Below are positions 12,891-27,534 of a DNA stretch of 64,000 nt, piece by piece (the stretch's first letter is position 1; each line of letters begins with the position of its first letter). Origin of the DNA: Lingula anatina (taxonomy: Eukaryota > Brachiopoda > Lingulata > Lingulida > Lingulidae). The DNA lies in contig NW_019775479.1 of assembly GCF_001039355.2 (NCBI RefSeq), forward strand, positions 243,619 to 307,618. The letters run 5' to 3'. The notes under the pieces are model-generated. The model was not told where the DNA came from, made no database searches, and saw only the letters and a program-made list of their open reading frames with translations. A program made the position numbers and the translations under genes.

Positions 12891-14350
12891 TTAGACTCAC
12901 TCGTCAACTATGACATAAGGACATCTTCTCAGTCTGTGAAAGCGACTATGCTTAAACTAATGGTGTGTGACGTGAAGCGATACCTGGGCGCTCTCGCACC
13001 TTGATCACTGCGACGAGACTGTCAGGAGATCTTGGCCTCTCAGGCCTTTCTCTCTAATAAATCTTGATATGATATTTATCTTTGAGATGTTGGACGTCGC
13101 TGTTATCACCCAGTTTTATTAACGGATCATCATTTTCTGAGATAAAGAAAATGGTTGTCCTCTTAAGTGATGGGAGGACTTACATTGATTCGTGTTGGTA
13201 TTTCCTAAGCAATTTGGCTATACACAAGTGCTGTGACTCATGCTTGAAGCCATATCTTTTCTAAATATAAATAAATGGCATTCCTATCTAAAATCGCCTG
13301 CTTTTGGTCATCGTGTATATTTAGCAGATTTTATCGAATGAAAATTAAAGTTTCTGTGAGCATTAAAATATTGCCTTCAACGTTACAGCATACCATTCTT
13401 GTGCTATGAAACTGCAATCTCATCACAGAAAACAAGTTTACATAGGCCATTCGCTGCTGACGTGACGACTAATCTTACCTCAATATAGCAATTTTAGTGT
13501 TTTGGAATTGTTTTTTTCTTTTTCCGCAACAGTACCAGAAATGAACTCTCTAAACTGACGTATTTCTGTATGGATGGACAAGCAAACCTTCATTTCGATT
13601 TCCCGATAAACATTTAATGTATATGCCAAACGTTAAACATTCAACGAACCATAGCTATAACACTAGAAAACACTAAAGTAGATGAAAGCTCGCTTGGTTT
13701 GCTTTGTAAGATAAATTTCCATCTACCTGATAATTTCAACCTACATATTTTTTAAGTAGCTAATGGAATCATCGATGCCAATTTTGGGAGACAAAGGCCG
13801 TGTTTACTAGCGACGACAGTGACGACACAAGACGACAAGTTAAAGTAAGTCCTGTTGTAAAAAAAACTGTTAATTTCGGGTTCTGAACACTTGGCCATGT
13901 CTTTGAATTTTAAATGCCTAGATTTCATTGAGATTCTTGATTTCATGTAATGTGCAAACGGAGAACGTTAGTTCTATGACAGAAGAGAGAAATAAAACTC
14001 TCCAGTATACCACGCAATTTATTGAATCAAAAAAACACACATGTAAGTTGTTCGATAAGACTTTGAACACTTGATACAATATGCCTTCACGCGTGAACGC
14101 ATATAGCATGAACATAGAAACCAGCTGGGTTTTGCAATATCAACAGTGAAACTCGTAGGAATCAATAATGAATCCCAGGAAAGACCATTGTTCGGGACAC
14201 CACAGAGCAAACATTGGCACTGTCCGTTTGAAAGACATGTATAACGTTGAACTCTGTATACATGTCGGTTTAGATAAGGGATGTTTACTCTTAACTCTGA
14301 AACGTTTCAAGACGAAATACTTCAAGTTGAAGGAGTGCAGTGAAAGTATA

Positions 14351-14490
14351 CTCTCTACCAGGGTGACAGATTGATTTTTCACAGATATTCACAAATATGT
14401 CTCTAGATAAATAGACAGTCATTTGGCTGTGTGTGGATTTTTCCGTTTTTCCCTATATAACCTGCCACCCTGGAAGAGGGTAGTGAAGGT
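14351..14490 (+). mobile_element. MITE family 2 (CTCTACCAGGG termini), copy 1
   Basis: A 140-bp element flanked by TA (14349-14350 and 14491-14492). Its ends, CTCTCTACCAGGGTGACAG and CTGCCACCCTGGAAGAGGG, are an imperfect inverted repeat. Other copies are at 26632-26768, 29728-29823 (left part missing) and 63946-64000 (cut by the window edge). Confidence 0.8.
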
Positions 14491-17400
14491 ACATCACAGG
14501 GATCGATGCAGAAGATAGCCCAGAGACATAGGGTTTCCATAAAAGATTGCCTGTTTGGTATGTCTAACACGGCGTGAAATGGCCGTTCCGCCGCCGGGTA
14601 ACGCAATATGGATGCTCTTTCATAATCAGGTATTGTTTTCATTCAAGGGTAAGAAATTTCCTTGATATTTTCAGAGTGCCTTTTGTGTCTTTTTCGTTTT
14701 TCTTAATTGTAAATCAATTAAACTGCACCCATTAACCGCAGTATTATCCCATGTTTTGGTGATGCCAAAGGCCATAATAACCCATAAGTTTACGACGTAT
14801 TTGCCAAATATTAAGAAATCTACTTTTCAAAATGGTCGTAGTAATTTATAAAGTAATAAGGTTTAGATACAAACATATTAATAATTAGGAAAAAACTGCA
14901 TGACAGTTGCTATCTTTATTCATAAAGTTAAGAATTACGCAAGTACCTTATTTTAGGTAACAACCAAGAAATTGACTGATGATATTCAAAAGACGATATG
15001 TATAAATGTTACATCTTAGCAAAACTTTTGACACGTAAAACATTTGGCAACGGGTGTATACTAAATGCATGGAAAGACGAGATAACCAAAGTATCTTGTG
15101 TGTCATAGGGTGGGACTTCGTTTTGGTTAAAATAGCACGACACTGCACTCTTGTTACAGTGTCCTTACCAAGTTTGGTACCTCTATCTCACACTGCTGTT
15201 TTGGTTATTTACTCATCAAACAGGACATTGGCATAAAGCACAGTATCTGTGGCACGGAACATCACTCCAAATTCCATAGATCTTAGATTTTAAAAGCACT
15301 CAAATGGATCAAGGATTAAACCCGCTTCCTTTTTCCAGCGCAACGTCATTTATTTCTATTGTGTCATACACCTTATGGAGAGATGTCAAGAGATCTTTGA
15401 ACATGAGTATCGTATCGATTGTTGAATTATAGGAAGCCAAGTGCATGACAATGATACATAACTGAAAACTTGGAGAAAAAAAGGAGAAATAAATTATTTC
15501 TAACTTCAGGGTGTTGTCATGACTGTAAAGTTTTAAAATGTGCATACATCAAGGGCGGGTCTAGATGCACAAGGGGAGGACATTCTCTGCCTCTTTGCCC
15601 TCTCAGTAAATCGCTTAATACAATACAAGTAAACGGTATATGTACGATTTCAACTCGGATTTTTGTACCCCTAGGCCTACACCTCTCTCTGTACGCTTAT
15701 ATATGTGCACACCCATATTTACATTATTCACTGTTCAGTTTGTTTGGTGTTGAAGCTACCGTATATAATCTTATATGCGACAAGTTTTATGAAGTTTGCC
15801 AACCCCGAGGCTGCAAATCACGCCATGCATCAAAACAGGGACAAAATCCCGATCAATTAAGGTGAATACCTCGCGCTGCCTAATTAGAAATCAATGGCGA
15901 CTGGATTAAGATGGATTGGATTAAAGCCCCCATCAGGGACCACTGACCATTCATTGAATTATTTACACGCTGGAAAACCACAATATTGAACAACTATAAG
16001 CACAAAGCAAGGGAAATTCCGTACCAATCTAAAGCCATCTAGCTGCATGCACCCCGAATTTTATTAGTGTCTGCGCAGATCAGTCCAAACTTTTTTCCAA
16101 ACCTTACCATACCAAGGAGGTCCAGATAAGCATAAAGAATTGAATTTAACTTATTCAAAATACAATAGACACTGAAACCCAGGGTACGAGCAAGTTTACA
16201 GAGTATACCTGATCCTATTTCAGGATTACCAAGCACCTGACTGCGTTCATAATGACATACATACAACAGCGAGTAACTGTGATAGTTACAGCTCATGTTA
16301 CCTATTGAAAACACAGGTCATGATTGCTATATCTCCCAGCGCTGCTGATGTTTTTGATGAATCTTCAATCTCAGCTATGAATAATACATATTTCTTAAAC
16401 GCTAAATGATGGTTTATCACTAATCCCCAGGCGACCTCCATAACACAAGGGGCGTGGCACTCGGGACTATAACACACGTGTCTCCGTCAAGCCCTAACGT
16501 ACAAGAACACTACCCTTTTTTCTAAACACATGCCCCTGTTCATTTCCATTTGCAACCAAATCTATTTTCTGTATTATTTAAACAGATAATAAGACTACAA
16601 AAAATCATGCCATTCTTGAATGTGAAGGGGACAAATATGCGACCTTGACAATTTCCCTGTAGGCATTTCAACCAGTCTGTGTCAACCACTGTGTTTAAAT
16701 TCTAATTTAGTGTCATAAGTTGATAACATCTCGGTACGGGGTGCAATCATGGTACCTTGCCAGTGCCGTCTTGAGCTCTGTAGAGAGCACTAATCATTAC
16801 TAACCATTGTCCTTACTTTTTCACGGCATTTGACTGCATTTTACCCCTTAAATAGATCCTGTTTGAAAACACATATTTGGCAGTTTATTAAGTATACAAA
16901 GGATTTCCTTCTTTTTGAAAGAGCACCGGTAGTTCACGAAGGGAGAAAGAGTGGGTCACAATTCACTTTTATTCTATTGTGTAAGTGACAGCTGGAAAAT
17001 GCTGATAAGTAAGAGAATCCGGATGCAAGGACAACTAACAAGTTCCTCCCGGAAATCAGTGTTACCAGATTTAATTTCTCTCTCTCTCTCTCTCTCTCTG
17101 AACCCCGTCTCTCTCAGTTTTATTACTTTAAGTAATCCAGCATATATTTCAACAAAAAACGTACCACCCAGAGCAAAATTATTTGCAATGAGAGGAGCCG
17201 TGAACCATTAAGATGATTGCATTCTACCGTGCTCATATTTGTCTTCGTCTTTTTAATTCACATTCCCAAGAGCACCCCGCCTCATATGGCGACAGTTGTC
17301 TTTTTACTGCGACATCGCTCTCGACAGGAGTTTTGTGTAATATCTCCTGAGTGTTTGTGTGTGCGTGTGTGGGCAGCCTCGGGCTGAGCCAAAGCAGCAA

Positions 17401-20400
17401 CTACAGTGTGTCACGCTAGCACTAGTGTTCAATATTGAAGACAAAACAATGGAGCAATACTTAAGGTGTTATTAAATAAACAAAAGTGAAATAAAGAATT
17501 GGACTGTTGCCTTGCATAAATGTTTACTCCATTTACCGAGATGCTTTTACTTTTTCCTTCACAAATGAAATGGTCCCTTTTCCTTAACAAATGAAATATA
17601 TTGTTATGAACCTCACACGACACCGTTTATTTGTCTACAAATTAACGTTTATTTGTTTGGCCGTCAACAGAACTAGGTAAGGTGTTAGAATTGCGGGTTA
17701 ATCGTACCGATCCTTTGTTCTCTCACCTCCTATAAACAATGTGGTACCGTAAAATCATTGGACTTGGCCATAACTTTTGATTATCAGCCCATGCTTTTTT
17801 ATTCTGCGCAATTACATGTTAGTCAGTAACTTTTAATGACTCTATATGCAACCAATTTAACTATTCAAACATACCCGACCGAATTTTTATTGAGAGATAA
17901 CACGTTAATATGCCAACGACAAAAATCAAAATAAAGGAGAGGAAGATTGAACGGTTTTCAATATAAGGAATCCGTTACAAGGACTCACAATTCTCTGAAC
18001 AACTAAATCAGGTTTTATCGTGACGTTTCTGGGTTAAAACGGTTAAGATATTGATAGCGCCGTTAAGGACCATATGGCGTGTAATAAAACGTAATAAGGT
18101 CAAAACAATATTATTTCATGGTGTCACCAAGAAAGAACGTACCAAAATATGATGTTATTAACGACTCCACAAAGTACATTATAAAAGATGATGTCTAAAG
18201 AACCAACCCCTTACACTCTTGATTTCATAGAAGAAACCCATTTATCGAAGACATATAACGCTATCCTAACTTCAACAGACGAAATCTCTTCACCAATGTT
18301 ACGCAACATTGAGAACAACACATACAGACGATGTCATACATGTCGATGTCACTCTTTACACTACTTCTCGCCTATAAACAGCTGAACAATTCGTCTGCTG
18401 CGAGATAAAATCAATAGACCTACGCCCAGGATAATACTATACATTATCTGATATATACGATACAGAGTTTTAACTGAAACTGTTAAACTGAGCAAAAACA
18501 GACTAGGCACCGCACATTACCTTTTGCCATGTTTCTCTGCGTCCGTCTGGCGCTGTTGTGTCACACGTTTATGTTGACAATACCAATCCTACAATACAGT
18601 CATCGGGGCCCAGTCGCGGTTTGCCTTCCGTGTCAAAGGCAAGCTGGTAAACGATGTTAAACTTTCGCCCTGATCGATAACGGTAAGTGCGATTAACAGA
18701 GCGATGTAAATGTAATCTAACTAAACCATTTGAATGGATCCGTCAAGCTAAAAATACATGTTTAAAACTGCAGACGCTCAGGGAAAACCGTTGTCCGTCC
18801 GCCGTTGTCTCGTGTCGTCTGGTCGATATGCTTTTGTACCGGAAGTGGTGGGGAGCGGTTAGTCACTACTTAACTTCATATACGCTTTGCGGGCTTTTGT
18901 GGTTTAATGAAACAATAACGTTTTATTGTCAAGAGCACAAGGCTTTAAGCGGGGATGGGGGAGGGGTAAGCAGCCAAGTGGTAGTTAACACTTCAAGGGA
19001 CGCAGCATGGTGTCCGCTTTACCTTGTTAAGATAAAGGAGCACGGTACAAAACAACGACGGTTTTGAAGTCACGCTCTTCGTGCTTATAAGAAACACTTA
19101 CGTGATTAAAACTGTACCAAGGCGGTTTTCATCTCCGTGCTTTTCAGGTGCAATTAAATAGATACACATCAGGGCAGGGTTTAATTCAGAACGGGGCCAC
19201 CTATTCATTTAAACTTATTATGAAAATTGTCCATGCAGGGATATACAAATTAATGGACGTGAGGTCCCGTAGAGTGAATTTGATGAGCTACTCTGTCCTC
19301 ACATATACAGGACCATAGCAGATAATAGGACAACAACAAAGGTATACAAACGTCTTTGCACGGCATCAATTCACCGTGAGTGCCATTGTCCACAGCCTTA
19401 ACATACTTGACGAAGCCCTGTTAATATCCATCTACCTGATTATTGCATAACTTCTCAATTCTAACTACCGCTTAGATGCGCATCTGTGGACACACCGTCT
19501 TTTCACAGCCGCGTGATATTCAAGTCAACAAGAGCTTGCGAGGACGTACCAAAGCCCAGACCCACACCAAATCGTGCCCATGAACTGTGTTTTATACTAT
19601 CCACAGTATATACTATGCACAGTAATAAATGGAAAACGACCAAATACCTAGGTATCTGCATATCTATAAAAAGCAACAATGAACAATAACATACCTGTGA
19701 GCATATTTACAATATACACGCTTTCCAGACCCGCCCAGCGATCAGTAGCTTTCCTCCCCAGCTTTTCTTTGTTTTAGATTGCTCCAGTCGTAAAATTTCA
19801 CCAGACCATACACATAATACAAGGTGAACCAGACACCGCCGCGCTTCACATTCAGAGGAAAAGTAGTTAACGACACTCTCGCTGCACGCTGTCAAAGTGA
19901 AACAACGCGTCGGAACCCCATCCCCTCTCATCCGTCTCACGAGATCAGAACCACTTCCCATAACAATCTCGGCTCACCAGGGGATTTTAAACACTAAGTG
20001 ATGTTTTTGTTTTCCTTAACAGAGAAGCCAGTCAAAAAAGGAAAAGACGTGGTGTAAAACAAACAAATTATTTAGAGAAAAACAAATATTTGCGTTGCAC
20101 CACCAAGAAAGCCAGCCGTGAATACACCTGTATTGTGACGATGGGACCAGTATGCAAACAAATCCAAGTCCGAGTTAATAGACCGCGGAATCGACTGAAT
20201 GCCAGGAATAAAGCCCCAGTACGGGAGAACGGATCGCTGTCAATCGCCTTTCTGACCTACGCATCAATGGACTGGTTTGCAGAGTGCACTAAGCCGCTTT
20301 GAAGTCCTTTGCCCGAGGATTAGTTACATTAATACAATCAGTGCAGAAAGTGAGCCGAGTTAGCACCTCTCTGCAATGGAACATTTTTTATCAAGGCACT

Positions 20401-20631
20401 TTTTTAACATAGTGGCGGGCTTTGGCTTCGAGGCACAAGTATTAAATATGAAGTATCGTTATACAGATGTATATATTCAAGTAGAAAAAATGTGCCTGTA
20501 TTAACATAATACTTCGAAGTTGTCTTCACCTGATTGTTCCCCATATATAAGGAAGGCTTTTTGAATTTATAAGCCGCAGCTCTGTTTATACTGATTTGCC
20601 TTTATATACCAGTGTTTGTGTGTGTGTGTAT

Positions 20632-20776
20632 CAGGCCCGTAGCCATCAATTTCAAAAGGGGATTCTTTTTCGGAAAAGTGGACCTTTTACCATGAAACCT
20701 TCGTGCACCTAGATAAAATTTTACCCAGAGGGACCTTCTTTCGAACCCCCCCCCCCCCCCGAACCCTCCCTGGCTA
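20632..20776. mobile_element. degraded CAGGCCCGTAGCC-type element
   Basis: The left end CAGGCCCGTAGCC resembles the left end of the better-preserved element at 44360-44711. A C homopolymer (20747-20760) and CCCTGGCTA follow near the right. The right terminus is not a clean match, so the boundary is approximate. Confidence 0.35.
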
Positions 20777-22911
20777 TTTATATATCATATACGGTATATG
20801 CTATGAGATCTGTACATTTGCACCAGATGAGTTTTTGTATAAGCACACAGCGGCAGAGTACGCATTTGCGCCATATACTTCGCCTTTTTGTCTATCGATC
20901 CCCTTTGTCTTCAGGTGTTACTCAGCTATAAATAATAAACTGAACAAATATAGTTCTCAGCACTTTGGGAATCATTATATTGGCAACTGTGCAATCGACA
21001 CTGCTAAACTGACTGAACCCCGGACCTTTCAATGCTCTGATGCCTCATCTCCGCAATAAGGAATAGTCACGTGCGTCAACTTAATTTTCTTAAGTAATGT
21101 AAGCCATTAATCATCACCGTGTCATCACTGATGAAGAATTTCGGTGCATATCAACTGGATAGCAATCAACTCCATTTTAGGACACAATCTGCCTTTAAAA
21201 TACACAAAATAACTGAGAACGCAACCGTATGATCTAATCCAGGTCACCCTTTAAAGATAACTCGAGTAGTACGATTCTGCTAGTTGCGATGTATCCGTGA
21301 GTTTACACTTGGACATAATAAGGTTTACATGTCGCAACTTATTAACGTTTCTAATATATATATGTCATCAAAATGCTTTCTGCACAAAAATACAAACTGT
21401 GTGATGCAAATTATATTTAAAAATGTAGCCATTACGTGACAGAAAAATGAAAAATATAAACTTAGATATGTAGAACATATCTGAAAATGATCAGTTCGGT
21501 TCGATGTATTTTGATAAAATTCTCATAAACTGATCTAATAAATGTTACAAAAGAAGAACACACCAAACAACGTTGTTTTCTGTGTGTGTGTGGGTGGGGG
21601 GGGGGGGGAGTCCTAGGGCACTTAACGCGGGGAACAGATGAACCTCGCGTAGTTGACAGGCGCTCTGTTCGATTGCATGCTGTATTGTGACCCAAAGGCA
21701 TGTCAATGCTGTAGCTTCCACAACCTGTTTCCTCTAAGATAATATGTGTTAATCATGCCTCAATGATGATCATAATAGGTTCCCTCTTTTGTGAATTGCT
21801 CGTGGGCACAGTAAGGCATTTCCTTGGTCGCTCCGTGCATTTATTTGGTCTGCATCCTATCTTTACAAATGTTTTCGTAAATTATATAAAGATTGGGCTT
21901 GTGCTGCTGTTTTAACATTAAAATATTCAGTACTAGTCTTGCTTACTGCATAGTGTTAGGGCAGTGAACGGTGTAGTGAGATTGTGCAACACGTCGACCC
22001 TAGTAGGCTACAGGTTATACCATACACGTACTTTTGTGGTTATACCTAGTAACTATCTATTGTAAGCGAGCATTACACCCACCGGAAAAAAAAGTACTAC
22101 ATCTCTTCATAAGTCCTGTCAAATAGTCGACATTTTTTCGAAAGAAACTGATTCTGCTTTGAGTCAATAGGTGTATGGAGGAACCGGGTTATCATTTTAC
22201 CTGAAAAACCAGTTGACATGTAAGAAAATGATTAACGTTCGCGATTTTTTTACCAATGAATTACACCCACACAGTTGAGTGCCCCACCCCCTCCCCCACC
22301 ATAAACCTACATCCTCAGCTGGATAACTTAACTGGCATGTCCCGTTGGTCTATTTTTGACTTTTTAAAGGTACTGTTCTTTTTTAAAGTTCGCTGCATGT
22401 ATACCTGCAAAGGGTATGTACTGTTTTGCTACATTCACAAGCTAAAAAACACCTGTTTCCTGAACACCCGACGCAGCTGTCATCGGCATTGTTGGTATTA
22501 AACTTGACAGTAATAAGACCACCATCTCGTGCTATCGAAGATACATAAAAGAAAAAAAGTAAAATACGTCTTGCTTGCTAGAGAGGAGGTTATTAAATGT
22601 TTTGTGTTCAAAAGTATATTTTCAACTCTAGTGCACGCGAAAAAATATTTAACCACCCATACTGGGTCGCCCTATAAAACCCTTCGCCTCCTCTACTATC
22701 CGATTCCAACGACCTCACGCGTCACATGTCGATTTATATCTGAAACGGGTGTTGCTTCTTGAACACCGTGGTTCCAAAAAATCTCTCGAGGCCAGTTGCA
22801 GCTGTAGGCCTACATTTGTTTAATTGAAAAGTGCCATAGTGTAATGTGGCAGTTAAGTGACTGTGGTATAGTACACTCTGAGGGGGACTATACATGCTGT
22901 TGTAATTGTTG

Positions 22912-22914
22912 ATG

Positions 22915-22946
<32 letters not shown>

Positions 22947-22974
22947 GGTGTGCGTGTGTGTGTGTCTGTGTGTG
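22912..22974. repeat. compound (GTT)n(GGT)n(GT)n microsatellite
   Basis: Consecutive blocks of GTT, then GGT, then GT units in non-coding sequence. Confidence 0.9.
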
Positions 22975-23027
22975 ATTTTCATTATGAGACCTTACAATTG
23001 ACCATGGGGAGTTTGTATCTAGTGTTG

Positions 23028-23047
23028 CAAGAAGTTATAACTTCTTG
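23028..23047. repeat. 20-bp perfect palindrome
   Basis: CAAGAAGTTATAACTTCTTG is identical to its own reverse complement, with no spacer. Confidence 0.9.
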
Positions 23048-25708
23048 AGTGTTGTATCAGTATATAAGAACGGCGCATTTCCTTACCCGTTTAAAATCAC
23101 TTATACATTGTACCTTCCATTCATCTTGTGCATAACCTCTACGTTCACATACAAACAAACACAGATAACCTTTTTATAAGTGAACAATATAATATTTTTC
23201 TCCTCCTATTTATCATGTCTGCAGGCTAGGCTTGTTCAGACGCTGAAGCGGGTGAATCACCCTCGCGACGTGACAGTTTAACCAACGCCAGTTTAACGGA
23301 TTCATCGTTAATTAAAGACCATTATGCACAATTACTTCGCCGCCTCTGCAGCAAAAATTAAAAGCGTGAAGAAGCTTCTTTCATACACAATGAAAAACTC
23401 ACTTAAGTGATCATATTATACAGAGAACCAATTACGTACGTACGGCATATATATAGACACATTTAATTCAACGCTGCCCATATATTCTTCACACTCTGTA
23501 TGTTTCTTACACTTCCGCTATTGAAATGATTTGACAGCAGAATAACAATATTTGGTATGCTACAGGTACCTCTGTCGCGCTGTGGAAACCTATTATGCAG
23601 AGATATAAACCAAATTGATGACGCGTTGAAAGAGAGAAGACGCGACCCTGTCCCCGCCGCCAGCATTTATAGTGACTGTCTGTTTTGCAGACGGACACCA
23701 GCAGAATTTCCATTAATGATAAATTAATACCTCCATTTTAATCCATGTTTGTAATTTGGGTCTTAACTGTTGTAAGTATACTAATTACATTATATTGCTT
23801 GGGAGCTAAAATGCAAAATGATAAAAGACTGATTCTGTAACACACAATAAACGCACCCTGTGAACGGCGTGTCATTCATTCACCTGGGAATTCTGCGTTG
23901 CCAGAGCAATAAATTTCCAACTACAAATTCAGAGTTTTAAATTTCATATCAGTTGCATTCATTTATAATTCACACTGGCCTCATGCTTGCCGAATATCCT
24001 CTCATAATTAACTATATGTCACAATTATGAGTCAATAGCCTATTCTAGTAATAAAAATGAGGTATCTGTATTCTACCCTGTCAAACTGCAAAATAACTTA
24101 GGGCTTTCCCAAGGGCTTCTCCCATAGGGTGCCCCTCTTTGCCCCCATGTATTCACACTTTCGCACCCCCGGAGCACCTGTAGGCTAAAGCAAAATTGCA
24201 TTTAGAAACATTCAGACAGTTATTTTATACCGGGCTCCAAAACATATATGCGTCAGACCTTATATACTATTTATTACCAAAAGAGCACATGGTATGACAG
24301 AGGACATTTCACTTAGAGAGAAATCTATGCAGTAAAAACCATATACGATGTACTAGTATATGGATATCATAACAAGTGTGTGATCCTTGAAATATAAACC
24401 GGCTCTCGATTATCCAGGCTAAGGAATAGCAAATACAGGCTCAAATGAAGTTTGATTTTGCTCGAGGTAGGCCTGCTATTGAATAGTAGGCCTATACATG
24501 TATATAGCCTAGTGTTTTAATACAAACAAGGAATCCATATGATTTTAATGTAGTTATTAAGCTTGTCGCAACTCTATTAACGGTTACCTTCACTGTCAAT
24601 GCTGACACACAACGGTGCTGCAGTGACAGAATTATCACACAGCCATATGAATTGTTGGCATTATTAATATTCCATTTGACCCAATTCAGAATTTCCATGT
24701 GTGTCATCAACTTTTAAAATTTGTTGTTCTGCAGGACCGCCTTGACATGACAGTGCATTCAAAATCAAAAATGATTGATCTGTTTTTGAATAAAAGAGAC
24801 TTGGATTTGCTTACCTGAAAAGAGTTTTAAACAGTTGGATCTAACTCTATGACCCAAACAGAATTCCCACGAATGTTACACAGATTGCACAAAGGCAAAA
24901 CTTTCAACAATTATCAAAATAATATTTTCTCAAGTTGACCCATGAAGTATGAGATAATACAGAAATGCTTACCTGGTCAGCGATGTAGACGAGTGGACAG
25001 CCGTATACAATGTATGGAGATCAGTACACAAACGCTGTTGACAGGTGTGTGACACTCGGTGACACAGAGCAACCGGTCTGTGACAGAAGGCTCAGGTGCT
25101 CTGATCACGGAATTCTGCGATCTGACCACAAAAACTACCCTTTTCTGTTAGGCGTTGTGCTTATATATGATCTGAGGTACGAAATCGTGTAAGAAGTAGC
25201 CTGTGGAAAGTTTCACATTCAGTTTGCCACCTATATATTGATACAAGTGTCTCAAACTGCCGTGACTCATGCCCAAGGGAGACTATGCGGGTAACCTTAC
25301 AGGTCTCAATGGACTGATAGTTATGATGATGGAGTGATGTGAAAAAAAGCAGGAATGTGTCATCTTTATGCGGGGTACGAATGTTGTAAAAAGGATGCAA
25401 GAAGTTAGGATCTACATTCTTCCGTTTGAGTTTAACAACAAGTTTATAATATCTTTATAATTTTAAAGTTAAAACTACATGTTCAAACGAAATTGTATAC
25501 GTGACAGAGATAACGAAACAATAACGGACACGAAACATTTTAAATAATTTGTAAGAAAATGAAAAACAGAAGACTAAGATTTCCTTTATTTTCCAAAGAT
25601 ATATAAATCGACTTGCTCACTACTAAGATTACTTAAAAAGCTTTGCCATGTCTCACATATCATTTGCTATAATATAGTTTCTTTATCTTTGAAAATAACT
25701 GCCATAAG

Positions 25709-25836
25709 TTACTAGTTAAAAGGATTTATTAATCCTTTTTCAATATGTAATGTAGATAGCCTTTAGGAATTACTAGTTAAAAGGATTTATTAATCCTTTT
25801 TCAATATGTAATGTAGATAGCCTTTAGGAATTACTA
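25709..25836. repeat. 61-bp tandem duplication containing a hairpin
   Basis: Units 25709-25769 and 25770-25830 appear identical, followed by a 6-bp start of a third unit (TTACTA). Each unit contains AAAAGGATT-TATT-AATCCTTTT, a 9-bp stem with a 4-nt loop. Confidence 0.9.
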
Positions 25837-26631
25837 TAAACGCCTACTTTTCACCACAGGTACGTTTGATGTATACAAATTGGCCAACCCAAGAAACCTG
25901 TTAAATATTTTTCTTGATCTGAATTACTACTGCAGTCGAGAAGCTATCATAATTGTAATCGGATCTCCCTGCAAACGGGTCCAATATTGTGCGTATTCTT
26001 TCACATTCTTTTATCACTTGTGCAGTTGACTTTAAAACCAGATTGCACACTAACAACAGGTGATATTACAGCAGGTTTACCAGGTTGAAAGTAAACCACA
26101 CCTTAGTCACACTACACGAGACAAGTAACCGAATAAATATTCTCCTAACGTGGTTTGATTGAAACGGGATTGGAGCAAGGTTTTCATATTCAAGATACTG
26201 TATTTGGCTTAGACTTTTTGCATATTGTGTAATGGTATGCGGGGTTAAAAATCAGCTATTTTTTTCTCCTTTTGTATTTTTTGTCACGTGTTTTACCCTT
26301 TAGGGAAGTGTAAAGCTTACCGCGCCATTTGCTCTCCTGAAAGAGAGGGGGAGGTTACATTTCATGTCAGTATTAAACGACGATTATCGTTAATTCTTGT
26401 TTATTTAGTATTCGTGTATCATAAACGTGATTTTAACACAGAATTCAAAAGTGGCTCACGTGAACTTCATGGCGTAGTATCAAAGCGAACCGGGTTGAAG
26501 ATTTCAAGCCATAAGTGCACTTTTGATTTCTGAAAACTCAATTTGCAGCCATTGAAAAACATCTGTTTAAAAATCAACATAGATACTGCTCACTTCTTTA
26601 GAAACACTTTGACCAATTGCAGATGATTGTA

Positions 26632-26768
26632 CCCTCTACCAGGGCAACAGATTGATTTTTTCACAAGATATTCACAGATATGCCTTTAGATAAATAGACG
26701 GTCATTTGGTTTCCTGTCTTTTGGCTTTTGGAAATTTTACTTATAATATCTGCCACCCTGGTAGAGTG
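26632..26768 (+). mobile_element. MITE family 2, copy 2
   Basis: It begins CCCTCTACCAGGGCAACAG and ends CTGCCACCCTGGTAGAGTG, with TA on each side (26630-26631 and 26769-26770). Its right part is repeated at 29728-29823 as the start of a duplicated block. Confidence 0.8.
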
Positions 26769-27255
26769 TACGATGATAACACGTTTCGTGGAAAACTCTA
26801 ATTGGCACATTATTTTCAATAGCCCAAAAGAAGTGTGAGATTACTGCAGGTGGGCGGAGAAGCCAAGTGAAAGTTTTGGTGTCACAGAACGGCAATTGCA
26901 GTAGATGTGACAGGATTTCTCAACTGCAATACTTGGTAGTCTACTCACTAGGTCATGTCGTCGACTCGATGTCGTGTGTGTCACACAGTGTTATCACCAA
27001 AACTAGGTCGCAAATGTTGATTCTCGAATAATATTCCACTTGCGAGGTCAAAAGTGACTAGAATTTCTCTCTAACCCGAGACTGCGGTAGTGGGTACAGA
27101 TATTCTTACTGTATACTTAGATGAAGTGGGTCTCTAACCAGCCGTCTAATTTTCAAGCGAGTGTCTTGTTCACTGCAAATATTTGCAAGACTACACACCC
27201 TGTATTTTGATACGTGAGCTGCATTATTAATATCAGAGAAGGGACTTCCGGGATT
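26673..27255. repeat. block A, copy 1 of an approximately 585-bp duplicated sequence
   Basis: This block ends exactly at the single N at 27256. It reappears, with only a handful of differences, at 29728-30315, which starts exactly after the single N at 29727. Differences by eye include a 4-bp insertion near 30251 and a few substitutions. The placement against the two Ns looks like an unmerged contig overlap or alternate haplotypes. Confidence 0.85.
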
Positions 27256-27256
27256 N
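27256..27256. other. single N, probable contig join
   Basis: An isolated N lies where the duplicated block A stops and unrelated sequence begins. Confidence 0.8.
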
Positions 27257-27534
27257 ATGTATTCATATCTTTAATATTGCTACTCTTGCATTCACAAAAC
27301 AATACCTGATAAAAAAATTAATAAATCAGTTTACGATTTATTCATTGTTCAATTCATATTTCTAATTTATTTCTTAATATACATTTGCATTTAATCTATA
27401 AATCTAAATGCTTCTTATAATCCACATACCAGGGTACATGTGCGCGTACATGCATATATAAAGTAATGTACCGCACTCAATTGTCTTTGATATTTTACTC
27501 TGCTGTTATTTCTATATTGGCCGATATACCGTAG

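Larger units (their letters stand above)
12891..26629. other. long gene-poor stretch
   Basis: No gene is supported over almost 14 kb. Contents are one MITE (14351-14490), a CT run near 17080-17100, a degraded CAGGCCCGTAGCC-type element (20632-20776), a GTT/GGT/GT compound microsatellite (22912-22974), a 20-bp palindrome (23028-23047) and a 61-bp tandem duplication (25709-25830). The 126-codon frame from 18687 begins with GTG and has no domain. The stretch could be intergenic, or an intron of the gene whose possible last exon is at 27535. Confidence 0.5.

Noticed and set aside
15470-15865. 131-codon frame
   Set aside because: Low-complexity and cysteine scatter without pattern, no homology recognised.
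18687-19067. 126-codon frame
   Set aside because: Begins with GTG and has no domain; eukaryotic context makes it improbable.
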